NCBI GenBank assembly: GCA_007131535.1
Contig: SLQI01000023.1
Coordinates: 1-6,168, forward strand
DNA: 6,168 nucleotides
Source: Balneolales bacterium
GTDB taxonomy: Bacteria; Bacteroidota; Rhodothermia; Balneolales; Natronogracilivirgulaceae
Reading direction: 5' to 3'
Each line of letters opens with the position of its first letter. Position 1 is the first letter of the stretch. The translations under genes were made by a program, and so were the position numbers. This document shows positions 1-5,549 of the stretch, piece by piece. The notes under the pieces were generated by a model that had not been told where the DNA came from, made no database searches, and saw only the letters and a list, made by a program, of their open reading frames with translations.

Positions 1-527
1 CCCGAGCCAAGTACGGCAATAGTTTTACCACCTTTTTCCACACAACTGCGATGAGCTTCGGTATCAATTCCATAGGCCAGCCCGCTGGTTATGGTGAACC
101 CTTCCTTCACCAACCCGGTAGTAAATTTTGCTGCCATAGCCTTCCCGTATGAACTTGCATTTCGGGTTCCTACTACAGCTACCGAATCCGTTTTTAATGT
201 TTCAACATTACCTTTCGCCCAAAGCATCAGTGGAGCTTCAGGCAGTTGACGCAACAGTTCCGGGTAGGCTTCCGACTCCCGGGATACAATCACAGCTCCG
301 GATTTTTCGGTTTGATCCAGAATTTGATCCACCCGGTCCCAGTCATTAAAATCCGATACGGTTTTAGCGAGATATGGCCCAACGCCGGGAATATCAAGCA
401 AATCTTTATACGAAAGCCTGAAAAGTTCTTCCGGCTGGTGTACAGCTCCCAGCAATAGTTTGATTTTACGCGCTCCGACTCCGGGCAGACCGGTGAGTGC
501 CAGAATTATACGTTCACGTTGCTCCAT
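1..527 (-). CDS. dprA: DNA processing protein DprA (N-terminal half, cut by window edge)
   Basis: DprA binds incoming single-stranded DNA during natural transformation and loads RecA onto it, in the cytoplasm. The window holds the first 175 codons. Residues about 9-29 (LTGLPGVGARKIK) and 43-56 (LLDIPGVGPYLAK) are two helix-hairpin-helix-like segments, typical of the DprA N-terminal domain. The Rossmann-like core starts at VAVVGTR (116-122), followed by SSYG (125-128) and the family signature SGLAYGID (148-155) with AH at 158-159. The visible part ends at IAVLGSG, the next core strand. The signature usually reads SGLARGID; Tyr for Arg is, as far as I recall, common in Bacteroidota. The ATG lies inside the end of obg, overlapping it by 14 bp in another frame, with GAGG just upstream, so translation is probably coupled to obg. 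Missing: the rest of the core and any C-terminal winged-helix domain. Family assignment is secure. Confidence 0.95.
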   Translation of the reverse strand, partial: MEQRERIILALTGLPGVGARKIKLLLGAVHQPEELFRLSYKDLLDIPGVGPYLAKTVSDFNDWDRVDQILDQTEKSGAVIVSRESEAYPELLRQLPEAPLMLWAKGNVETLKTDSVAVVGTRNASSYGKAMAAKFTTGLVKEGFTITSGLAYGIDTEAHRSCVEKGGKTIAVLGS

Positions 528-1503
528 CCCTCGTTACACTTATTTGCTCCCACAGCAACTCTTTTAGTTTATCCATGTTATAACCAGTAGCCGCACTTAT
601 CGGCAGCCAGGGAACATCCAGCTGCGGCTCCTGCTCAAGTTGATATCCCTGAATCAGGTCCATTTGAGAAATGGCCACCACACGGGGCTTCTCCAATAAA
701 TCCTGACGGTATGCCCGGAGTTCACCGACCAGCACCCGGTATTCTTCCTCAATGTCTGTATCACATCGAATCACAAACAACAAAACTGAATTCCTCTCTA
801 TGTGCCGTAAAAACCTAATACCAAGCCCTTTGCCTTTATGCGCCTCCTCGATAATTCCGGGGATATCCGCCATCACAAAACTGCGATAATCCGGTAGTGT
901 CACTACGCCGAGATTCGGCTCCATAGTCGTGAAGGGATAGTCGGCAATTTTGGGCTTCGCCGCCGACAGTGCCGAAAGCAATGTACTCTTGCCGGCATTC
1001 GGGAATCCTACAAGCCCGACATCGGCCATTAACTTCAGCTCAATTTCCACTACGATTTCTTCTCCCGGCTCTCCCGGTTCAGATTCTCGCGGAGACTGGT
1101 TGGTAGGTGATTTATATCGTGCATTGCCTTTTCCACCTTCACCGCCCCGGGCCAGGATGAGTGTTTGCCCTTCCTCGGTAACTTCCCCGAGCCTCCGGCG
1201 TGATTCGGCTTCAAAGGCCACCGTTCCCAGGGGTACATCAAAAATGATCGGCTCACCGCTTTTACCGGTTTTTTCGCCTGTATCTCCCGGCCGACCTTTT
1301 TCCGCTTTAACAAATTTGCGGTAACGAAGATCCAAAAGTGTATTCATGTTGGTGGACCCCCGCAGAACAATATCTCCGCCTTTACCACCGTCACCACCGT
1401 CCGGACCACCCTTGGGAACAAACTTCTCTCTGCGGAAATGAACCATCCCGGCACCACCGTCACCAGCTTTCAAGTACATTTTGGCGTAGTCAGCGAATCT
1501 CAT
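514..1503 (-). CDS. obg: Obg family GTPase (ribosome assembly / stress control)
   Basis: Obg is a conserved GTPase that binds the large ribosomal subunit and links its maturation to guanine nucleotide levels. Residues 1 to about 158 are the glycine-rich Obg fold (GDGGAGMVHFRREK at 14-27, then the GGPDGGDGGKGGD stretch). The GTPase domain follows: P-loop GFPNAGKST (166-174), switch I YPFTTMEPN (189-197), DIPG (213-216), and ISA (302-304) as G5. The G4 position carries SQMD (279-282) rather than NKxD, read directly from the codons TCT CAA ATG GAC. At 329 aa there is no C-terminal OCT domain, usual for this phylum. Start: the ATG opens the canonical MRFADYAKMYLKAGDGG N-terminus. No Shine-Dalgarno is visible. 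The gene overlaps dprA downstream and sits 180 bp after accD. Confidence 0.97.
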   Translation of the reverse strand: MRFADYAKMYLKAGDGGAGMVHFRREKFVPKGGPDGGDGGKGGDIVLRGSTNMNTLLDLRYRKFVKAEKGRPGDTGEKTGKSGEPIIFDVPLGTVAFEAESRRRLGEVTEEGQTLILARGGEGGKGNARYKSPTNQSPRESEPGEPGEEIVVEIELKLMADVGLVGFPNAGKSTLLSALSAAKPKIADYPFTTMEPNLGVVTLPDYRSFVMADIPGIIEEAHKGKGLGIRFLRHIERNSVLLFVIRCDTDIEEEYRVLVGELRAYRQDLLEKPRVVAISQMDLIQGYQLEQEPQLDVPWLPISAATGYNMDKLKELLWEQISVTRDGAT

Positions 1504-1567
1504 GACTGTTTATCGGGATGATTAAAATGTGAACTGAATTGGAACCTGTAAATAAACTCATTGTGTC

Positions 1568-1575
1568 CAAAGCTA
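1568..1575 (-). promoter_or_regulatory. Candidate Bacteroidota -7 box upstream of obg
   Basis: Read on the minus strand this is TAGCTTTG, matching the Bacteroidota consensus TAnnTTTG. It lies 64 bp upstream of the obg ATG, giving a leader of about 60 nt. I find no TTG at the expected 17-23 bp upstream, so only half of the promoter is present. An eight-base pattern with six fixed positions can occur by chance, so this is tentative. Confidence 0.35.
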
Positions 1576-1599
1576 ACGGCCGGATCAAAACGCGTGAGA

Positions 1600-1640
1600 C
1601 TCAAAAGTGCAATGCAGAAAGTTTACATGGGCATTTTGAG
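1600..1640. repeat. Imperfect inverted repeat between accD and obg
   Basis: CTCAAAAGTGC (1600-1610) and GCATTTTGAG (1631-1640) are complementary apart from one bulged G, around a 20-nt loop. It begins 44 bp after the accD stop. No T-run follows on either strand, so it is not a convincing intrinsic terminator. It could be a weak mRNA 3' end structure, or chance in AT-rich DNA. Confidence 0.3.
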
Positions 1641-1683
1641 GACCAGCGAAACACAGAAATCGGCGCTTTCTTAATGACACGTA

Positions 1684-2544
1684 TTAACGATTTTTGGAGT
1701 TGTTTTTATTGAGCACCAGCTGCACCAGTTTGGCCACTTTACTTTTCAGGCGCGTACGGGGAACAATGAAATCAAGGAAACCATGTTCCAGCAGATATTC
1801 AGAGGTTTGAAACCCTTCCGGCAAGTCCCGGCCGATGGTCTGGCGAATCACACGCGGACCGGCAAACCCGATTAGCGCTTCGGGTTCGGCGATATTGAAA
1901 TCGCCCAGCATTGCATAACTGGCCGTTACCCCCCCGGTCGTGGGGTTCGTCATCAATGAGATGTACGGGACTCCCGCCTCATTGAGCAACGCCAATTTGG
2001 ATGAGGTTTTTGCCATCTGCATCAGGCTGAGTACACTTTCCATCATCCGTGCACCGCCGGACTGAGATATAATCATTAACGGGTATTCATGCTCACGGGC
2101 ATAGTCGATTGCTCGAGCCAGCTTTTCACCGACAACCGATCCCATACTCCCGCCAATAAAGCGGAAATCCATACAAGCAATCACCATATCCTGGTTTTTA
2201 ACTTTGCCGGTAGCCACCCGGGCCGCTTCATCCAGTCCGGTTTTTTTCTGTGTTTCCTCCAACCGGGTTGAATACTTTTTGCGATCCTCAAACTCCAGAG
2301 GATCGGAGGGCTTAATATTTCCTGCTATCTCGGTATACTCGTTGTGATCAAATAATATGGAGAAATACTCTTTGCTGCCTATCGGGAAATGATACCCACT
2401 GGCGGAATCCACCCAGTTGTTATCCTCTAACTCCCGGCGGTGAACCGCTTCACCGGTTTTGGGAACTTTAACCCAAATCCCTTCAGGCATCTCCTTTGGG
2501 GTTTCTGTACGTATGTTCGAACCTTTACGCTTGAACCAGCTCAT
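1684..2544 (-). CDS. accD: Acetyl-CoA carboxylase carboxyltransferase subunit beta, cysteine-less
   Basis: AccD pairs with AccA to move carboxylate from biotin on AccB to acetyl-CoA, making malonyl-CoA for fatty-acid synthesis in the cytoplasm. The 286 aa are slightly short of the 290-305 usual. The crotonase-type core is clear: FIGGSMGSVVGEK (129-141), SGGARM (162-167), the stretch from N200 to D215 containing PTTGGVTAS, and GFAGPRVI (226-233) followed by LLEHGFLD (251-258). The N-terminal region aligns with the zinc ribbon (W24, G31, L39, V45, H52), but the four Cys positions hold V27, T30, D46 and S49. The only Cys in the protein is C124, so no zinc site can form. The MSWFKRK start is typical of Bacteroidota AccD. 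No Shine-Dalgarno is visible. It lies 178 bp downstream of tsaB; accA is not in the window. Confidence 0.97.
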   Translation of the reverse strand: MSWFKRKGSNIRTETPKEMPEGIWVKVPKTGEAVHRRELEDNNWVDSASGYHFPIGSKEYFSILFDHNEYTEIAGNIKPSDPLEFEDRKKYSTRLEETQKKTGLDEAARVATGKVKNQDMVIACMDFRFIGGSMGSVVGEKLARAIDYAREHEYPLMIISQSGGARMMESVLSLMQMAKTSSKLALLNEAGVPYISLMTNPTTGGVTASYAMLGDFNIAEPEALIGFAGPRVIRQTIGRDLPEGFQTSEYLLEHGFLDFIVPRTRLKSKVAKLVQLVLNKNNSKNR

Positions 2545-2602
2545 ATTAAAATTGTTTCCGTCAAAATGTTAATGGAGCACAGCCATCAGCAACGTCCTGC
2601 CC

Positions 2603-2610
2603 CAAACTTA
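2603..2610 (-). promoter_or_regulatory. Candidate -7 box upstream of accD
   Basis: On the minus strand this reads TAAGTTTG, a match to TAnnTTTG, 58 bp upstream of the accD ATG. No TTG lies at the expected distance further upstream, so the -33 half is missing or degenerate. The 178-bp gap after tsaB, with no visible terminator, leaves read-through from tsaB equally possible. Confidence 0.35.
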
Positions 2611-2722
2611 ATGATATTACGGTTAATAATTCTGCACTAAATACGGCAGTAAAGTTATTCATTTTAAGATAATATACCATGAGGTTTTGGTAATCTAAAT
2701 GCGGTGCATCGATAAGCAGAAA

Positions 2723-3436
2723 TTAAGGCGATGGTTTTTGAGGTGGCGGGGGACCTTCTGAGTGATAATCAGGCTGGTACTCGCCAATCGGAACTTTATT
2801 GATCAACTCCGTTTCCGGTTGCCCCTTCTTTATCCAATGACGAACCAAAGAAATAAGTCCTTCGGCAGTAATACACTCTATACCGCATTTTTTTACGGAT
2901 GAAACGAGTGGCTCCGGCAGTCGCTCTATTCCCGTTCCCGCAATTACTTCTCCCGGTCTGATGAGGCCTTCAAATTGATCGAGCGGCATAATTTTCACCT
3001 CGTGCCCGGGTTCCGGAAATCCTTCGATATTGAGAAAGGGTTGATAATATAAATGCTGTCTTCGCGCATCAATTACCGCATGGACCTTTTCAGCATCCGG
3101 GTATTTTTTAATTGCGCCGGCAGCTATGCCGGCAAGCGTGTTACAGGAAAGTACCGGGATTTCCGTGTCATAGATTAACCCGCGGATTGAACTGGAAGCC
3201 ACCCGTAAACCTGTAAATGATCCCGGACCGGAACTGATGGCAACCGCTCCGATATCTTTGACTTGCACTCCGGCTTCATCCAGCAACTCCCGGATGAACG
3301 GAAGTAGTTGTTCGGCATGTCGCCCGTTACCGACAACACTGCGGGTATGTATCTTTTTTTCACGGGTGATCAAAGCGGCGCTACAAACCTGAGTTGCCGT
3401 TTCTACTGCTAATATGGACAAATCCTGCAAATTCAT
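2723..3436 (-). CDS. tsaB: tRNA N6-threonylcarbamoyladenosine biosynthesis protein TsaB
   Basis: TsaB (formerly YeaZ) is the non-catalytic partner that pairs with TsaD, and with TsaE, to place t6A at position 37 of ANN-decoding tRNAs. With 237 aa it fits the family's usual 220-240. Motifs: the ASKHA-fold first strand ILAVETATQVCSAAL (8-22), RHAEQLLP (39-46), the family signature GPGSFTGLR (70-78), and IDARRQHLYY (122-131). The C-terminal QPDYHSEG matches the usual end of Bacteroidota TsaB and is followed by a proline-rich tail (PPPPQKPSP). I chose the ATG at 3436. The frame stays open to an ATG at 3490, but the extra 18 residues (starting MRRIRVGIPF) are not TsaB-like and their codons contain a promoter (see 3443-3474). 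The gene is 270 bp downstream of the barrel gene and separated from it by a likely terminator. Confidence 0.95.
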   Translation of the reverse strand: MNLQDLSILAVETATQVCSAALITREKKIHTRSVVGNGRHAEQLLPFIRELLDEAGVQVKDIGAVAISSGPGSFTGLRVASSSIRGLIYDTEIPVLSCNTLAGIAAGAIKKYPDAEKVHAVIDARRQHLYYQPFLNIEGFPEPGHEVKIMPLDQFEGLIRPGEVIAGTGIERLPEPLVSSVKKCGIECITAEGLISLVRHWIKKGQPETELINKVPIGEYQPDYHSEGPPPPQKPSP

Positions 3437-3442
3437 AGGCCG

Positions 3443-3474
3443 CAAATATACGTGCTGATAAAACGGTATACCAA
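3443..3474 (-). promoter_or_regulatory. tsaB promoter (TTG-N21-TATATTTG)
   Basis: On the minus strand the -33 element TTG (3474-3472) is followed after 21 bp by TATATTTG (3450-3443), a full match to the Bacteroidota promoter pattern with spacing inside the known 17-23 bp range. The -7 box ends only 6 bp before the tsaB ATG, so the transcript should be leaderless or nearly so. A perfect 8-bp palindrome, GGTATACC (3465-3472), lies in the spacer beside the -33 element and could be an operator or chance. The promoter argues against the upstream in-frame ATG of tsaB. Confidence 0.6.
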
Positions 3475-3500
3475 CCCGAATTCTGCGCATCCTGGTCCAT

Positions 3501-3648
3501 TAAATCAAAAATCTGATCTCGTTAATCTGCTATCGTTAATCCGTCAGACATGGTATTGATATCTAAGGTAGGGCAACTAATACGCGAAAACCGAGGATAA
3601 GCCGACTGTTTGCAGATTAACGACCTGTGATATCAGGTTTTTGATTTA
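3501..3648. repeat. 148-bp element bounded by long imperfect inverted repeats
   Basis: The left arm (3501-3530) and the reverse complement of the right arm (3612-3648) both start TAAATCAAAAA, share CTGAT after one T/C mismatch, and both end TCGTTAATCTGC. That is 28 identical positions of 29, interrupted by an insert of 1 base on the left and 8 on the right. The interior carries a second, degenerate copy of the inner arm (TCGTTAATC at 3533-3541, 14 bp after the first). The interior has no ORF. I see no target-site duplication at the ends. It may be a small MITE-like or REP-like intergenic element, or a large mRNA hairpin isolating tsaB from the gene upstream. It lies just outside the tsaB promoter. 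Confidence 0.6.
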
Positions 3649-3658
3649 CGGGATCAAC

Positions 3659-3693
3659 AAAAAAATCCGCGTTCCATCCGCGAAAATCCGCGG
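3659..3693 (-). terminator. Likely intrinsic terminator of the barrel gene, made of three ATCCGCG units
   Basis: On the minus strand, 13 bp after the barrel gene's stop codon, CCGCG (3693-3689) can pair with CGCGG at 3671-3667, which is followed by one A and seven Ts (3665-3659). A middle CGCGG (3682-3678) can compete for the first arm, with a 6-nt loop. On the plus strand the same DNA is three copies of ATCCGCG (3665-3671, 3676-3682, 3686-3692) spaced 11 and 10 bp apart. GC-rich arms, T-run and location all support a terminator. The stem is only 5 bp, so efficiency is uncertain. Confidence 0.55.
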
Positions 3694-3706
3694 TCTTAAA
3701 AACCCG

Positions 3707-5182
3707 TTAAAACCGGATTTTCACCATTCCTACCCCGAACTCTCTCAAATACATCCGGCCACCGGACTCAGATACTATTCGTGCATCAAAGCTGAGATCA
3801 ACATACCCGAAATCCAGACCGGCACCAAACTGAAAGGCGGGATTGAAGCCGGGATCAAAAATGATTGATGACCGAATCGGGAAAAACCTTAATACGGTAG
3901 ACTCCGAGGTAAACCGGACATGCCAGCCCCGCTCAAAATAGTTATAATCGTGAAACTGATACCGGGCATCGGCCCCGAGCATAAACCGGTCAAAGTGTAA
4001 AGAACCCGCCAGATTTAAGGTTGTTGGCAATTGCACCCACTCGACAGGCTCCTGGTATTCAAGACTTTGGTAAATTTCATTTTCTTCCGGATGCGCATCG
4101 ATAAACCGATGAAGTTCGCCCGGCCGGCCTTCGAATACAAAAGGAGAGGGCTCTGGTTTATCCATCATCGTGGAATCAGAGCCGGCAGTATGAACCATTT
4201 CATCACCGTAGTAAATGGCGCCTATATCGTTGACGGAAACACTCAATCGCAAGTTTCTGCTCAACGGTTCATTTTTTCCGGGGGCAAGCGCGGTATCATC
4301 CCCAAAAGCGATAACCCATGTCATTCCGACATCCAGACCGGCTCCATAGCCCAGAATTTCATACAGTGATCGATCTGAAACCGCTGATGAATAAGCCAGG
4401 CCTGATTCCTGTCCGTTCATCATTTGGCTGACCGACTCACTGAGAGCCCCCGTGGATACCGAAGACATAGTTGCTGAATGAAGCACTTCTTCATTCTCAT
4501 CTGAAATATACCGGCTGTGATATTTGGCATCAGCATACAACCCTCCGGCTATGAATTTAGAATTGAAGCCCAGAATTACGGTATTTAAACCACTACGCCA
4601 GCCTGTAACCATTTCGAGCGGACGGGCATAGCCTAACCCGATTTCATGGAATGTAAGCATACGTTGTTTAATCCGCCGGTCCGAGATCGCTTGTTGATCC
4701 GGCGAATACCAGCCATCGTTTTGATAGGATGCATTATAACTGCGTGTCCTTGCTGAAATCCCCCAGGTAAAAGAACTGTGCCGACGGGTAAATCCCAGCG
4801 GCATCACATCGTGATATACCATATTGAAATGTTCACCGCCGGTTGCACCATCAGCGGGGATCATGCTCGGTGCCTGTAACGGGTCGATCAAAAACCAATC
4901 CTGGTAAAAACCCTGCAGCTCACTGAAACTGTTTTCAATCGATATCCCTTGATGTAATCCACCCTGAATACTGCCTAATGTGAGCTCATGATTCATGCGA
5001 TATACCGGAAGTGCAATATTGGCCGGATTTAATACCAACGCAGACGAGCCACTAACGAAAGAGGCACTGTGAACCGGCATATCCGGAGACTGTTGTCTAC
5101 TTTGGGCTTGTACTGACGTTAAGCTTGAACCCAACAATAGGCTGAACAGGATATAAAGTATTTTACAGTGTGTCGTCTGCAC
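3707..5182 (-). CDS. Outer-membrane beta-barrel protein, possibly DUF5723-like
   Basis: Function unknown; I infer a secreted outer-membrane barrel. From a GTG start at 5182 the product is 491 aa with a textbook signal peptide: short basic n-region (VQTTHCK), hydrophobic core ILYILFSLLLG (8-18), and likely cleavage after SVQA (23-26). The mature part opens with the SALVLNPANIALP stretch, which resembles DUF5723/PorV-like barrels of Bacteroidota. It then has many alternating aromatic/polar strands, a GLDVGMTWVIAFGDD segment followed by LRLSVSVNDIGAIYYG, and ends VKIRF with a terminal Phe, as barrels do for BAM recognition. No type IX sorting domain is seen. Start choice: the frame extends upstream to a TTG at 5248, but that codon is inside a promoter box. 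The only in-frame ATG before the barrel falls after the signal peptide. It is transcribed away from the protease gene and closed by a likely terminator. Confidence 0.8.
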   Translation of the reverse strand: MQTTHCKILYILFSLLLGSSLTSVQAQSRQQSPDMPVHSASFVSGSSALVLNPANIALPVYRMNHELTLGSIQGGLHQGISIENSFSELQGFYQDWFLIDPLQAPSMIPADGATGGEHFNMVYHDVMPLGFTRRHSSFTWGISARTRSYNASYQNDGWYSPDQQAISDRRIKQRMLTFHEIGLGYARPLEMVTGWRSGLNTVILGFNSKFIAGGLYADAKYHSRYISDENEEVLHSATMSSVSTGALSESVSQMMNGQESGLAYSSAVSDRSLYEILGYGAGLDVGMTWVIAFGDDTALAPGKNEPLSRNLRLSVSVNDIGAIYYGDEMVHTAGSDSTMMDKPEPSPFVFEGRPGELHRFIDAHPEENEIYQSLEYQEPVEWVQLPTTLNLAGSLHFDRFMLGADARYQFHDYNYFERGWHVRFTSESTVLRFFPIRSSIIFDPGFNPAFQFGAGLDFGYVDLSFDARIVSESGGRMYLREFGVGMVKIRF

Positions 5183-5232
5183 TATAACAAATAGGGATTT
5201 GTACTTGCCACATAGGGAAAGGCATTGCAAAA

Positions 5233-5245
5233 CCTTCCGGGAAGG
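5233..5245. promoter_or_regulatory. Perfect dyad at the predicted transcription start of the barrel gene
   Basis: CCTTCC and GGAAGG flank a single central base, forming a 13-bp dyad directly abutting the -7 box at 5246. Transcription should start within it. It may be a repressor or activator operator, or a small 5' hairpin in the leader (five pairs around a 3-nt loop). Which protein, if any, binds cannot be told from the sequence. Confidence 0.4.
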
Positions 5246-5277
5246 CAAATATAAAGAAAATCGTAAAAGCGGGGTAA
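5246..5277 (-). promoter_or_regulatory. Promoter of the barrel gene (TTA-N21-TATATTTG)
   Basis: The -7 box TATATTTG (5253-5246 on the minus strand) is identical to the tsaB box. A near-match to the -33 element, TTA (5277-5275), sits 21 bp upstream, the same spacing as at tsaB. The predicted leader to the GTG at 5182 is about 55-60 nt. This placement rules out the TTG at 5248 as the start codon of the barrel gene. Confidence 0.55.
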
Positions 5278-5549
5278 TTATTTGTCAGAACGCCTTTTCT
5301 GTGATAAATGTTGCTAAATGAGTAACATAAAACAACAAAGTTGGGTAATTACACTATGCCCTGCTGACTGTTTTTGAACTTTTCACCGTTACCACTATGT
5401 TGATAATCAAACATTATGTGAAATCATCAATCTTTCGGTCACACAACAATGGATGTGGTGCGATGAGATGCCGATACTCAATGATACATGTTAGTTAACA
5501 ACTCATGATATCACCTTATGTGGATATATAAGAACTAATAGAGGTTTCT
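5278..5549. other. Divergent intergenic region between barrel and protease genes
   Basis: AT-rich DNA with no ORF of note and no recognised RNA gene. It contains a dyad, ATGTTGCT (5308-5315), loop AAATG, AGTAACAT (5321-5328): eight complementary pairs if one G-T wobble is allowed, lying 31 bp upstream of the barrel gene's -33 element. A perfect GTTAAC palindrome lies near 5495. I could not find a TAnnTTTG box reading toward the protease gene; ATATATAAG at 5524-5532 is a weak -10-like stretch. Any promoter for the protease gene is therefore unassigned. Confidence 0.5.
5540..5544 (+). promoter_or_regulatory. Ribosome binding site of the protease gene
   Basis: AGAGG sits 5 bp before the ATG at 5550, a reasonable partial Shine-Dalgarno. 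It stands out because none of the complete minus-strand genes shows one, and it fixes this start. Confidence 0.55.

Noticed and set aside
950..1324. Open frames on both strands inside obg (plus 950-1324, minus 1050-1313)
   Set aside because: They are antisense or shifted readings of the glycine-rich Obg domain, with low-complexity Ser/Pro content and no motifs; the Obg frame explains the DNA fully.
2641..2722. Terminator after tsaB (weak dyad TACCA/TGGTA around 2676-2693)
   Set aside because: Five AT-rich pairs without a following T-run on the minus strand; not enough to call.
3437..3490. N-terminal 18-residue extension of TsaB from the ATG at 3490
   Set aside because: It does not resemble TsaB, which normally begins just before the ILAVETAT strand, and its codons contain the promoter TTG-N21-TATATTTG.
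3623..3643. Plus-strand intrinsic terminator (ACCTG, 6-nt loop, CAGGT, T-run)
   Set aside because: No plus-strand gene lies upstream for it to serve; the bases are part of the right arm of the 3501-3648 inverted repeat.
3661..3693. CRISPR-like repeat array
   Set aside because: Units are 7 bp with 3-4 bp between them and only three copies; no spacers of CRISPR length and no cas genes.
4031..4369. Plus-strand 112-residue open frame
   Set aside because: Antisense to the barrel gene, with no start signal or recognisable domain; the minus-strand frame has signal peptide and barrel features.
5163..5225. 20-codon minus-strand ORF starting MPFPMWQVQ
   Set aside because: Not annotated as a gene: no ribosome binding site, no family resemblance, and short enough to arise by chance. 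Kept only as a possible leader ORF in the findings.
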